From: Endotrypanum monterogeii
Lineage: Eukaryota; Euglenozoa; Kinetoplastea; Trypanosomatida; Trypanosomatidae
Assembly (NCBI GenBank): GCA_000333855.2
Contig: CM007347.1
Coordinates: 163,921 to 227,920 of the forward strand
Length of the DNA stretch: 64,000 bases
Reading direction: 5' to 3'
Shown: positions 22,819 through 35,149 of the stretch, piece by piece
Numbering within the stretch: the first letter of the stretch is position 1
How the letters are laid out: the number at the start of each line of letters is the position of its first letter
The notes under the pieces: generated by a model
Told to the model about the DNA's origin: nothing
Databases searched by the model: none
Seen by the model: only the letters and a program-made list of their open reading frames with translations
Translations under genes and position numbers: made by a program

Positions 22819-22851
<33 letters not shown>
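22816..22851 (+). repeat. (GT)n microsatellite
   Basis: GT alternation with two GC interruptions in the first third, then pure GT. Confidence 0.92.
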
Positions 22852-24118
22852 CCCTGCGCACGTATGCAGACTCACATTTTTCGTTATTTCTGTTTTGCTG
22901 ATTTATTTCCCCCACACAACTCGTAATTTATCTCCTGCCCCCTCCACCAAAGCGATGAGGGTGCTCAAACAGACAAGTTATTCGCTCAACCCTTCATGCA
23001 TGTATGAATTAATGAAGCTTCTGGTGTGGCTTTCCTTGTACCTGTGCACCCCCTTGGTGTCTTGTTTATGCACCAGGGCCGGAGCCATCGTGTGCTGACC
23101 GAAAAATTCCAATCATGCGAACAGATGGAGCGTCATCATGTAAGGGGCCGGGGGAAAATACTAAAAGCTGCTTTGCATGGGTGACGCACTCTCTGTCTCT
23201 GTCTCTGTCTCTGTCTTCTTTTCTGCGGACTACTTGATATCCACCGAAGGGGGAGGGGGACACTGCATTTCCTGACTATCGCTGCTATCACTATAGTCTT
23301 CTAGATAGCACATCTTAGTGTCTATGTATAAACACATGCATCTCCAGCACCTTGTGTCATTGTGTCCCCTTCTGTCTCTCACTTTTTCGCATCTCCTCTG
23401 CCGTCCCCAGGGCATGCGCTGCATATATCCATGACCACGTACTGCCTCTTTCCCAAAAAATTGTCTCATTGAGAACACCAATGCTGGTATTCCTTGTTCG
23501 TGCACACACACACACACACAAACATGCAGGCACATTTTATGACAGAATAAGTATTTACGTTTACTTGAGCAAGGTAACAAGCGCCAAATGAGGCACATCA
23601 ATTGCATTTTGGAGATCAGCTACCATTGCATTTTTCCCCTTCCTCCTCCCCTTTTTTCATATGTTCGTAGCTCTTCAGAGAGCGAGCGAAGCAAAAACAG
23701 CACACATTTCAGTGGCTCTCGCGAATAGCGCCACTGATCGGCAGTTTCAGGCGCTGGAAAGGGGAGTCTGTGGGTTCGAGCAAAGGAATGCGTCTCATAG
23801 CACTCGACGGAGGAGGGCAAAGCTTCTAATCACTCTTTCTCTCCCGAGCAGAAAAAAAAAGAAAACAAACTAAAAAAAAACATACAATGTCCTGCAGCTT
23901 TATATTTCCTGCTCAATCTGCTTTCTCACTTTCTCTCTCTCTTATCAATCCTCTTTCTACGAATCCCCTTTAAATCTTTTCCATTATTTCCGTATTTGCC
24001 TACAGTGGAAGTGTATTCCTTTGGGCTTTTCTTTCCGTGTTGGCGGACTGTCTGTTCCTCCAGATTAGGTCACCCTCTAGCTGCCCCTCTCTTTCCTTTA
24101 TCTTCCCCCCTTCAAACG

Positions 24119-24133
24119 CACACACACACACAG

Positions 24134-24180
<47 letters not shown>
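24119..24180. repeat. (CA)n(TA)n compound microsatellite, longest
   Basis: An interrupted CA tract passes into about 16 TA units. The same order occurs at 20117 and, shorter, at 24391-24412. Confidence 0.94.
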
Positions 24181-24183
<3 letters not shown>

Positions 24184-24414
24184 GAACACACGAAAAAGAG
24201 AGGAGGCGTGTCTTGTCTCCCTCCCCTTCCATCTCCCCCTCTGGTAGACAGGCGAAGAGGCTTTATGCTGTGCGAGGAACAGGTGTATGCATTCGTAGAC
24301 AACACGCAAAACCAGCAATTGTTTGCATAGGGACACGTTTGTTTCATTCTCCCTTTGCACCTAGGCCTACATTCATTTCTATATTTCCACACACACACAC
24401 ACATATATATATAT

Positions 24415-24477
24415 CCAGATCTCTCTCCCCCTCTCTGTCTCTCTCTCCCCCCTCTCTCTTCTCTCTCTTTTTTCTTC

Positions 24478-24508
<31 letters not shown>
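24415..24508 (+). repeat. (CT)n polypyrimidine tract followed by (TA)n
   Basis: About 65 bases of CT/CCT/TTCT with very few purines are followed by about 14 TA units. Confidence 0.9.
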
Positions 24509-25525
24509 TGATGTATATTTGTATATTTTACGCATATGTGTACAGAACTGAGTCGCATTGTATCGTTTCTTGAGTACGCGACCGCATCCAGGCATCGAAT
24601 CACTTAAGCAAAGGTGATCGAGGCACGAAAAAAAAGACCCCCCCTACTTCTACTCGACTAGATCATACCAAATATTGCCTCTTGTTTCTCTCTTTTTTCC
24701 TTCGAGTTTTTGTGGAACCGGCTAAAGATTCCTATATAGGGCGTTTGGCGCATTTCAATTCATCTTCTCTGCGAAGCACGGGTCACTGATCGACTGCACG
24801 GTCCTCCCTGACCAACTTGGCTTAAAGTCTCCTTCACCTTATTCCTCACAATTGTTTTTTTAGTGTCTTCTCTCGTGTCGTTTTTTCTTAAGCTTTTTTC
24901 TGCGCACATACACCACCTACCCTTTCCTTTTCATTCATACCGGGTGTGTTTGAGTGCTTGCACGTATTGCTGTGCGCTTATTTTTTCTTCATCGCGAGTA
25001 CTTCCCCCCCTCCCTCCCTTCCCCCTGCTCGTGTGACTGGCGGTATTCTCTTGTATTATCGTCATCTTTTCTTCTCCTCTGAATATTGTGAAGCGAACTT
25101 CTAGTCTTTCTCCTGATTCAAATAAGAAAGAAGGACGCTTGGTAGACCCGTGTGCAAGCCACAGAGGATCCTTTCTTTTTCATATACATATATATACATA
25201 TATATAGTTTTTTTAGTGATTCACTCAGGCAGTTTTGGCTCTTAAAAAATCGGCCCTTGCCTACCTTTTTCTTCCCCACTGCACAGACGCGCACAGGTGT
25301 GCTACAGCTTGTCGCACAGAAGTGTGATTGGTGGCCAGCGCAGGTTTTTTTTGTGTAGAGACTGTTATCGCCACCGCTGTTGGGTTCATTTTTTTCAGGA
25401 TTGCATTTGAAACCCACGTGACGGCAAAGGAATACACACACTGCACTCTAAACATTCCCCCCCTCCCTCCCTACCACGCTCACATCGACATCTTCTCTCT
25501 GTACAAAGCCAGTTTGCGTGGATTT

Positions 25526-25584
25526 TGTTTTCACTTGACACTCTCCTTTCGTTTTGTTTCGTTTTTATTTCGGTATTCGGAAAG
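25526..25584 (+). promoter_or_regulatory. Candidate trans-splice acceptor for calpain gene 2
   Basis: A T-rich pyrimidine stretch ends in AG at 25583-25584, the last AG upstream of the ATG at 25738. Use of this site gives a 153-nt 5' UTR. Earlier AGs at 25507 and 25511, after a C-rich tract at 25456-25500, are alternatives. Confidence 0.5.
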
Positions 25585-25737
25585 TTTCTCTTCCGCTGTA
25601 CTTCTTTCTCGTGTTTGTATACCTTCTCTCCCCCCCACTCTGCCCCACTCTCCCCCCCGCCCCCTCACTCTGCCCCCCTGTGCCCCCCCTCCCTCTGCCG
25701 CTCCCCCTCTCGTTTTGTTTTCTTCTTCTTCACCATC
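25585..25737 (+). promoter_or_regulatory. Purine-poor C/T-rich 5' leader of calpain gene 2
   Basis: From 25585 to the start codon there is no AG dinucleotide. From 25621 the sequence is almost only C and T, with C runs of up to seven or more. The open frame passes through it from 25525, but its peptide is low-complexity Pro/Ser/Phe, so the start is placed at 25738. Confidence 0.7.
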
Positions 25738-28700
25738 ATGTCCTCCACCTTCGAGGAAGTGCCTGACAGCAATACGCTCTTCAAAGATGTGGACTTCATT
25801 GCGTGTAATCAAAATGTCTCAGATCAATGGGTCTCCATCCGCGAATTGTATCCTGATGGGGCCAACCAGCCTCTGCTGCCCGATGCGTTCTCGCGTGAGC
25901 AGTTCGGCCAGGGAAACCACTACGAGTGCTTTATGCTTTCGGCACTCGCGACGCTGGTCCGCTTCCCCGATGTGATTCGCAACTGCTTTGTGACGAAGAA
26001 GGTGCGCCAGGATGGTCGATACACCTTCCAGTTCTTCAGAGGTGGCGAGTGGGTGAGGGTTGAGATAGATGACACTATCGCTCTTGAGGAGGATATGGTC
26101 ATCTATACGCATTCCCCCACGGAGCATTGGTGGCCGCTGCTTCTGGAAAAAGCGTACGCGAAATTCTACACCGCGTATGACCAACTGGAGGGCTGCACAC
26201 TGTTGGAGACCTTCCACGACCTGACCGGCAACCCGGTGCTGAACATTCCCATGGATGCCAAGCTGGCGAAAACCGCTGGTGTTGAAGTGAATAATGGTCC
26301 TTATTGGCTGTCGATGGGCGATCATCTGCTCCGTGGCGACTTGATTGCCTCAGCCCTGACGAAGGATGCATCCCTGGAAAGTATGGGCGTTCAGTCGGAG
26401 CAACAGTACGCCGTGCTAGGGATTTTTTCTCTCACCGGATCCTCTGTGCTGGAGGATATTGTGGTGCACCTGCACAATCCCTTCGAGGATGACGAGTACC
26501 GCTACACTGGTCCTTTGAACAAGGACGACACCCACTGGACGGCGAAGCAGCGGCAACGGTACTCGGTTGACGACCGCTATTCCATTTTTTTACCACTGAA
26601 GCTTTTTCTCCAGTGCACAAACTCAATACAGTATTCCTTTATGCACAGATTTGAAGGGGCTCCACAATCATTCGATGCTGAGTGGAAAGGAACTTCGGCC
26701 GGTGGGAACCCGATCTTTGTCACGTGGCGTTCCAATCCGCTCTTCCTTATGAAGAATGAGTCGTTGGCTGACATCAAAATAACCGCTATGATACAGCAGG
26801 AAGACCAGCGTCGCACTGCTGACATGGAGGTCGGAACAAATTATCTGCAGTGCGGTCTCGTTGTATCGCGCTTTTCTTACCCAAACCCGATTCCGACCTT
26901 GTGGGTGACGGGCAACAATCACAAAATGATCTTCAAGAGTCTTTTCCTTAACTCGCGCGAGATGACATGCACGATAACGGTACCCGCACAGTCCATGTGT
27001 TATCTTGTCCCCTCCTGCATGCACAAGGGTCTCGAGGCAAAGTTCAAACTGTTTCTGTACCGCGTCAGGGGCATCGATTACTCGTTCTTCTCGGTTGGGC
27101 CCCTCACAATACCCGACATGGATTGGGGCAGTCGCAATACGAAAGAGTTCACGTTGCGCAGTAAAGAAAAGGAACGTGTGGACTTCTACGTGGAGGAGGG
27201 AACAGATATTCACATCCTCATGCAGCAAACGAAGCCCTACGTCAGCAAGTCCGGCGGCGACGCAATGACCGAGGACTACATGGGCATGTACCTCTACGAT
27301 GACACAGATCGAAAGATTGATGGCGTGCACGCGGCCACCAATTTTCGAGAGATCAGCATCATCCACCGCCTCCCTCGCAGTGGTCGTTATGCTGTCTCTA
27401 TCACATGTCCACGCGCGAAAGGTGAGGTGCCGGCTCACGTTATGATTGTCGGCTCGCACTCCTCGAATGTGCGCATTGTTGACGCGCCAGAGGATGCTAC
27501 GATGTTCGATGATGAGGATATCATTGACGAGGGCGAAGACGCGGACCCCGAGCACAACCCGATCGACTACATGCCGGTTGTATTGGATGCTGCACGCCAC
27601 AGCGAGCAACCCGTGAGCGACTCTCCGTTCGAAGACAAACGCTTCTACATGGACAACCGCACGGTGACATCGGAGCCGTGGGTACACATTGGTGATCTCT
27701 ACCCCGAGGGCAAGACGAGGCCATTGCTTCCGAGCGAGCTGGGCCGCGGCCAGTTCGAGCAGGGCGACCACTACAACTGCAGCCTGCTGACGGCGTTTGC
27801 GGCGCTACTGGAGAGGCACCCCGGCGTGATTCGTAACTGCTTCATCTCGACGAAGCCGCGCAAGGACGGCCGCTACACGTTTCAGTTCCACCGCTACGGG
27901 CAGTGGGTAAAGGTGGAAATTGACGACCGTATTCCGATGGTGAAGGGGGACACGGTGTTTTGCCGCTCACCGACGCATCACTGGTGGCCGCTGCTGCTGG
28001 AGAAGGCGTACGCGAAGTTCTACACGCTCTATGGCAACTTGGAGAACGTCACGCAGGAGGAGGTGTTCCACGACTTCACTGGCCAGCCCTGCCTTTCTCT
28101 GTCGACGAACCTTGTGGATGCGACGGTGAACATGTCCCAATTCGAGGATATCCGGTATTGGATTGAGTTGTCAGAAAAGCTTAACTTCGTTTACATGACG
28201 GCTTTCGCAGCAGGAACAGAGGGGGAAGTATATGGTTTGATGAAGGGACGGTACTATGCAGTGCTGGACATTCTTTTTCTCAATGGAGGGCAGCAGCTCT
28301 CAGACGTGCTTGTGAAGATGTACAATCCGTTTGAAAATACGCGGTATACCGGTCCGATGAACCACAAGGATGGTGCTTGGACAAGTGAGCGACAGAGAGA
28401 GATTCGTCGAGATGAGGATCGCCATGTGTTCTACATGCCAGCGAATCATTTTGTTACGGCATTCTCGGTGATGCAGATTGGCTTTATCAGCGGTCTTTCA
28501 GAGTCGAAGCATTTCCATAGTGAATGGGGCGAAGGTACTAACGGCGGGGATACTTCTTTTATTTCATGGCGCGAGAACCCGCTGTATGTCTTCTCAAATT
28601 CGACGGAAGATGTTGTGCAGCTTATTGTGATGCTACGGCAACCAGATCAACGGGAGCGACTGCACAATTTGTCTGGCAAGGCTGTGATGTATCCGAAGGT

Positions 28701-31700
28701 GGGAATCTCAGTTGCGCAGGCAAACGCGTGCTGTGCTGATATCCCGACACATCTCGTCACCCTCGATAATCACTCTTTCATTCAGCGCGATGCACCGAAG
28801 GCACTGAGAGATGTTACGACTGTCGTTACGATTCCACCGCGGTCGCTCTGCTACGTCGTCGGACACTGTAATAACCGCATCATGTGCAAGTTTTTGCTTT
28901 CCTACTGGTTCATGAATGTCGAGGACTGCAATAAACTTCAAATTGAACGCTACTCGCCGAAGGTGGCGAAGCACCAACCGACCATCGCACATGTCGCCCT
29001 CTTTGACAGTGGAAAGGATCGCGTTGACTTCCTGGTAGATACCCCGACGGAGATTCATGCGGTGTTGCGACAGGAAAAACCTCTCAAGTCTTCTCGCGAC
29101 GGTGACACGATCACCGACGACTACGTTGGTATTTATCTGTACGATGATCAGAATAATTTTATCAAGGGTGTTCCATCTGCCACAAACTACCGCGAGGTCA
29201 GTTTAGTGACTCAGGTCACGGAGCCGGGTCACTACATCCTCTTAAGCACCTGTACACATGGCACAGGCGAGGTGCCATGCAGGGTGGAGATTGCTGCCAT
29301 GAAGGAAGCGCACGTACGCATCACCTCGCTGCCAGAGGGGTCCCTTTCTTTGGACGGGCTGGATCTGACCTTCCTCGACTCCACACCTCAGGGCATCCCG
29401 CTGCGAGCTTTATCGCTTGACTTAGATAGTCAGTTCCAGTCCCATTTGGCCGCTTTGAAGCATCTCTCCGCCGATCCATCTGCGCACGCTGAGTGCGAGC
29501 GTCTTAAAGGTCAACTAAACCAGCGGGCTCATGAGATTGCCAAAGCATTACTGAGGAAAGACAGAGCGAAATACCTTGCAGGTCAGGACCTCAATGCGCT
29601 CAACCCACTCCTCGACGAAGACGCACTGTACATGGGCGCTGAGCTCGAGCTCTATAACTTGAAGCAAGATCCCCGAAATAATTATAAGTTGGCTGCGCAA
29701 GAAGATAAGCTGCGGGGTCTTTGCGACGACGTGCGTGAGCGATTCCTTCATCCCAGCTTCCCTTTCCTTGAAGCACGCCCCGAAGGCATACCTGTTGACG
29801 ACATTCCACTGATGACCGACAGGTCACTCGTATGGATGGTGGCTAAGCATGCCCGGCTTCAGTCAGAGGGCAAGGAGAGCGCCTCCGATATTTCAGAACT
29901 GGAGAGTCGAATGAAGGAGCGGGTTCGGGAGATGGCTCGTGCGATGCACGATGTGGAGAGGACGTACCTAGACCGTGAACCTGACGGTATACCGCTCGAT
30001 TTCTTACCCCTCAATACAGATGATCAACTAGGTGCTATGGAAGACGAGTTGAGGGCGCTGCACCGGTGCCCCCCAGTGGACGAATGCGTTGTCAACGCCT
30101 TGCAGGCTGAGGTTCTGGATCGCGTCTTCGAACTAGCTCGAGAGTTGAGAGTGCAGGAGCGAGCGCGATTTTTGGCGCCCGAATACGCCGAAATGGCCTC
30201 TATGACTCTCGAAGACCCCGAGTTCAGGGATAAAGAGGTTCAACGTTTGCACCTTCTGCGTGATGATCCAGTGGCAAACGCTGCCATGATCGAAAGACTC
30301 GAGGAAGAGCTCAACGAGTGTGCAGCGCAAAAGTACGCTGACGCCAAGGCCAATGATCGCGCCTTTCTTATTCCCTTTGGTATTGATATTGATCTGCTGG
30401 GCGGTGCACTCGACGAGGATTCTTTATTTCGCAAAATGGAGGAGGAGCTGCGTCAGCTTCGTAAGGACCCCAGCAAGAACGCTGATGCAATCAAATCCCT
30501 GGAGGAGGAAATGATTCGAAGATCCACAGAGGTGTGTGCTCGCCATCTTGCCGACCAGCGGCCCAAGTATTTGAGATCGGAGTACGAGGGTCGGCCGATG
30601 ACGATGCTGCCTCTGAACGAAGACACTTCATTCTGTGAAACTGAGACTGCATACGTGAAGCTACTCGAGTCTGGTGAGGCAGACGCGGCCACACTGCAAC
30701 ACCTTGTCGACGCAATGCACTCGCAAGCGGCTGTAGTAGCACATGGGATGAACGTTGCTGAGTGGCCGATGTACTTGCCAAAGTATGTGCGCGGTGTGCC
30801 TCTGCATGTACTTATGTTGGACGACGATGCCATGTTTCGTAGTATGTTGCAGGAGCGTGCGCGCGCGCTCTACATTCCGGGCCAGGAGGACGAGGTCGCG
30901 TCTCTTGAGCAGGGACTGCGAGCACGAGCGCAAGAATTGGCAGATGCATATCTTATAGCCGATCGGGGATTTCTGCACCAGAATCCTGAGGGGGTACCGC
31001 TTTCGTGCCTGGGACTCGACGATGATGAGCACTTTCGTGAGGAGGAGGAGCAGCGGGCGGGTCTCAAGTGCGGTGGCCAATCAGAGTCAAACGAAATCGA
31101 GATTGCCGCTCTGGAAGACAGCATGAACCGCCATGTGCATAATACGGCGAAGGACCTGAAAGCCTCGCAGATCCGCGAATGTGTTCCTTCTACGGTGTGC
31201 GGCTTACCAAGAGAGTTACTTCCGCTCATGACCGATAACGATAGCTTGCAGATCATCCTGAGACGTCTCGTCAGCGGGTCAGCCACCGAGTCTGCCGAGC
31301 TTGGGGCTGCACTCGCAGCGCGTGCAAAGGAGCTGGCAACTGCCTCTATTGAGCAAGTGCGGTCTTGCCTTGATAAAATGCCGCTGCTGTTGCCGCTGTC
31401 TGGTTTGCCACTGGACAGTGATAAGGCTTTTAAAGCGTTGGAGTGCGAGGCCGTTGCGGAGCTACAGAAATCGAACCCGAATGAAACGATGATGCAGGAT
31501 TTGGTTGATGCGCTAGGTCGTCGCGCGCGTGAGTTAGCCGAGGAGCTGTGGTGGCAGGACACGGAGAAAATTTTGGGGCCGAGCCTCGGAGGGCAGGCTG
31601 TTCGCTCATTGCCACTGATCAGCGATGCTTCCTTTCTTTCTGTAGAAGCGAGGCGCCGTGCCGCTCTGAATGATGGCACTCAAGACTCCGCCCTGCTTCG

Positions 31701-34549
31701 CACCCTGGAGGGGGAGATGATGGCACGCGCGAAGCAGCTGGCTTCGGAGGAGAACCACAAGGATCGTCTGTCCTTCCTGCCCGCTGCGTTCCGTGGTGTT
31801 CCTCTAGAGGTTCTCGCCCTTGATAAAGACGACGAGTTTCTCCAACTGGAGCAGAAGCGTGCGGCAGCTATCCAAGACCCCAGCTCCTCAGCCTCTACTG
31901 TGGAAGTCATCGAAGAAGCATTGCGTTCTCGTGCCTACACGATTGCCCAGGATTTCCTCGAGGGTGACCGTGTCTTCTTGGACCCACGTCCGGAGGGAGT
32001 ACCCCTGCGTCAGGTTCCCATCAATTCAGACCACCAATTCCGACAGCTCGAGGAACAGCGGGCGCAGCTCTGCGCTTCTGCTCGCATAGCAGGGGCCGAT
32101 CTTCCGGCGATGCAGGTGGCAGCGATCGAGGGGCAAATGAACAATCGCGTCCACCAGCTGGCAAAAACAGTGAAGGCAGAGACCCGCAACCAACTCGAGC
32201 CAACTGCCCTTGGAATTTCTCTCGAAGAATTGCCACTAGACGTGGATCCAGCGTTCGGTGACATGGAGGAGAGGTTTCGTGATGCCATGGCAGCTGGCGA
32301 CAAAACCGCCGTGACCGCTGCAAAGGACGAGCTGAACGCTCGTGCTATAGAGCTGGCGGACGTCATGCATAGGATAGAGCGTGAAGCGCTTGAGAAAAAT
32401 CCAGAGGGTGTCCCACTCGAGGCGTTGCCACTCAATTGTGATGCTCCTTTTCTACTGCTTGAGAAAGAAGCACGGGCTTTGCGAGCCGCGACTGATTCAC
32501 CGCACCGGCAAAGGCGCGACAGCGACGCTGCAAAACTGGAAAATATTACAGCGCATCTCAACGAACGTGCGCGTGCGCTTGCCAATGAGTCACGTCTGGA
32601 ATACTGGGAACTAGGGCCGGAGAGGGTGCCGCTATCGGCACTAGGATTGGCCGACAAGCTAGATTTTCTCAAGAAGGAGGAAGAGCGTCGGCAACTTATG
32701 AAATTGCACGACACTGGCAGCGATTCGGTACGCTCGTGCAGCGCAATACTTAAAGATATGCTTCACGCCATCGAGCGCGAATATCTTAGGGGTGATCGTG
32801 ACTACCTGGATAGAGACTTCGGGGGTGTGGATCAGGGTGAAATTCCACTCGACAACGATGCCGCTTTTCGTCGGATGGAGGTTGAGCGTGTGAAGCTGAA
32901 GCTGCAGAACACCGGTGCACCTGTCTCCAAGGTTACTGCCTTGGAGGGTAAGCTAAACGAGCGGGCGCATGAGCTGGCGCGACTTCTGAAAGAGGAAGAC
33001 TTGAGTGGGCTCAGCTTGGCGCCGTGCGGAGTTCCGCTTGCTGTACTGCAGCCACACTCCGACAACCTCTTTGCAAGCATCGCCCAGCGTCTCCGGGCGT
33101 TGAGGCTCAAAAGTCCTGATGAAAATGCGGATAAGATTCTCGACTTGAAGGCAGCGCTCAATGAGCGTTGCCATGCTTTGGCGAAGAGTCGTTTGATCAG
33201 TGACCGTGGTTTCCTCGATGCGGAGCCAGAGGGTGTGCCGTTGACTCTGTTACCCCTTGATGATGACAAGATTTTCCTGGAGCTGGAAAGCACCCGCGCA
33301 AACCTCAAGTCGCTTGATTCTCACCGCAATGCTGCTGCGGTGAAAGCGTTAGAGAGCAAGCTGAATGAACGTGTTGGTGAGCTGGCAAAGGAGAGGATAG
33401 CTCAGGAATTAGATGGTCTGAGCCCTGAACCCTTCAACATCCCGCTGAGGGTGCTGCGTCCGTACGAGGACTCAACTTTCAAAGAGGCCGTTGCGGCACT
33501 GCGCGCACTTCCCACAACGGACGTCGCAGACCCTGCTGTGGCACCCATCAAAGCAGCCATGGAGGAGCGCTGCCAAGCAATGGCGAGAAATTCTCTGCAG
33601 CAAGACCGCGGCTTTCTGCACGACATTCCACGTAATGTGCCCACCACACTGTTGCCTCTCGACTCGGACGACATTTTTCACAGAGCAGAAGTGCGGCGGC
33701 TACTCCTGAAGTCGGATAATCAGATCCGAAACGCCGAAAAAATCGCTGATTTGGAGCGCCAGCTCAACAAGCGCGCGGTGGAACTAGCGGAGATACGCCT
33801 CGCACAGGACTTGGAAGGCATCGACTCAGCCCCAGAGGGGGTACCACTGGAAGTTGTTGACCCACACAGCGACCAGGAATTCGAAACGCTAGTGGCCAAG
33901 CGGAGGGCCCTTGAGGAGATGGAACCCACGCCGCAGACCCCCTCATCGCAACTCGCCGATCATTTAGAGCTCATGAACAGGCGCGTGCATGAGCTCGCAA
34001 TACGCATGTTGACTAGTGATCGTGACTATTTGGAGGAGAACGTTGAGGGCATTCAGAGAGAACAGCTGCCTCTTAACACCGACAAGGTGTTCCATGAGAT
34101 GGAGGTGGAGCGAGCTGTGTTGAAGGCGCGCGATCCTGTAAAGAACGCCGCTGCCATTAGTGACCTCGAGGATCAGCTGAGCGAGCGCCTGCACGAACTG
34201 GCAAGGATGCGTAAAGAGGAGGAGCTTCGCGGCGTCGACGCTGCTCCGCGCGGCATTCCGCTGGAGTTGCTGAACCCACACGAGGATGATATTTTCGCTG
34301 CGCTAGTGAGGAGGATGCGATACACGGATGCGGCTCTTGACATCGACAGGATGGAGAGTATTCTTCGCGAAATGAACGAGCGTGTGGCTGTGCTCGCTGA
34401 CAAGGTGATGGATCGGGCCTTCCTCGACCCGTGTCCGGAGGGTGTGTCATTGGGGGAACTGCCGCTCGACACGGACAGAAAGTTCCGCTCGATGGAGGTA
34501 GAGAGGGCAAAAATGAAACTGACGGACCCGCGCCGTCAGGCCGATGCGA
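25738..34549 (+). CDS. Giant calpain-like protein, tandem paralogue: 5' part up to gap
   Basis: The start is the ATG at 25738 (MSSTFEE), because the upstream frame is leader sequence. Module 1 (1-588) is a calpain-like C2 domain with Cys64 (YECFML) at the nucleophile position, Gln for the catalytic His (SEQQYAV) and the Asn kept (HLHNPFED). Module 2 (589 to about 1205) has Cys kept (YNCSLL), Arg at the His site (KGRYYAV) and Asn kept. Each has the conserved HWWPLLLEKAYAKF block and a following beta-rich domain III-like part. Degenerate GM6/FRA repeats start at 1212; 26 are present before the Ns. A catalytically inactive scaffold of the flagellum attachment zone is inferred from the family. 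Codons here start at positions equal to 1 modulo 3, while the part after the gap is in a different phase, so the N length cannot be right. Confidence 0.96.
27500..28084 (+). repeat. Near-identical inter-gene tract, copy 2 (calpain gene 2)
   Basis: 584 of 585 bases match 21-605 in the first calpain gene, at the start of module 2. Just beyond the right edge the two proteins diverge completely (GRPVMFIP versus GQPCLSLS). Confidence 0.93.
30568..32601 (+). repeat. Five-repeat higher-order units (2 copies), gene 2
   Basis: Repeats 7-11 (30568-31569) and 12-16 (31570-32601) correspond to the five-repeat units of gene 1. The first keeps the EGR opening (YEGRPMTML) and the MNVAEWPMYL linker. The second opens with GGQAVRSLPL. 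Gene 1 has three such units. Confidence 0.65.
33972..34549 (+). repeat. Gap-flanking duplicate, left copy
   Basis: These 578 bases up to the first N recur at 35150-35727 with a constant offset of 1178 and one mismatch (33985 T versus 35163 C, close to the right contig's start). The pattern is that of overlapping contig ends joined as if separate. Confidence 0.95.
34065..34517 (+). repeat. 453-bp A-B-A block, probable donor copy
   Basis: I see no difference from 38666-39118 (nor from the gap duplicate at 35243-35695). It runs from inside repeat 24 to inside repeat 26. This copy is probably ancestral in place: its VMDR motif before repeat 26 also occurs at the matching point of gene 1, before repeat 31. 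Confidence 0.93.
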
Positions 34550-35149
34550 NNNNNNNNNNNNNNNNNNNNNNNNNNNNNNNNNNNNNNNNNNNNNNNNNNN
34601 NNNNNNNNNNNNNNNNNNNNNNNNNNNNNNNNNNNNNNNNNNNNNNNNNNNNNNNNNNNNNNNNNNNNNNNNNNNNNNNNNNNNNNNNNNNNNNNNNNNN
34701 NNNNNNNNNNNNNNNNNNNNNNNNNNNNNNNNNNNNNNNNNNNNNNNNNNNNNNNNNNNNNNNNNNNNNNNNNNNNNNNNNNNNNNNNNNNNNNNNNNNN
34801 NNNNNNNNNNNNNNNNNNNNNNNNNNNNNNNNNNNNNNNNNNNNNNNNNNNNNNNNNNNNNNNNNNNNNNNNNNNNNNNNNNNNNNNNNNNNNNNNNNNN
34901 NNNNNNNNNNNNNNNNNNNNNNNNNNNNNNNNNNNNNNNNNNNNNNNNNNNNNNNNNNNNNNNNNNNNNNNNNNNNNNNNNNNNNNNNNNNNNNNNNNNN
35001 NNNNNNNNNNNNNNNNNNNNNNNNNNNNNNNNNNNNNNNNNNNNNNNNNNNNNNNNNNNNNNNNNNNNNNNNNNNNNNNNNNNNNNNNNNNNNNNNNNNN
35101 NNNNNNNNNNNNNNNNNNNNNNNNNNNNNNNNNNNNNNNNNNNNNNNNN
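34550..35149. other. Assembly gap, exactly 600 Ns
   Basis: Six hundred Ns lie inside the repeat array of the second calpain gene. Open frames across it are artefacts. The flanks are near-identical over 578 bp, so the true gap is probably absent. Confidence 0.99.

Larger units (their letters stand above)
16754..25737. other. 9-kb spacer between the tandem calpain genes
   Basis: No open frame here looks like a gene. All are short, run through microsatellites or polypyrimidine tracts, and encode low-complexity Phe/Ser/Ile-Tyr peptides. The region holds the 3' UTR of gene 1 and the 5' UTR of gene 2. It is T-rich on the + strand, with poly-T runs, (TA)n, (CA)n, (GT)n, (CT)n, (CCT)n, (CAA)n and G/C homopolymers. 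I saw no relic of the calpain EKAYAKF block and no tRNA-like fold. Confidence 0.75.

Noticed and set aside
25525..25737. Upstream extension of calpain gene 2 (71 residues, hydrophobic then Pro/Ser-rich)
   Set aside because: It is C/T-rich leader sequence after the likely splice site. The peptide is low-complexity and its apparent signal anchor comes from T-rich DNA.
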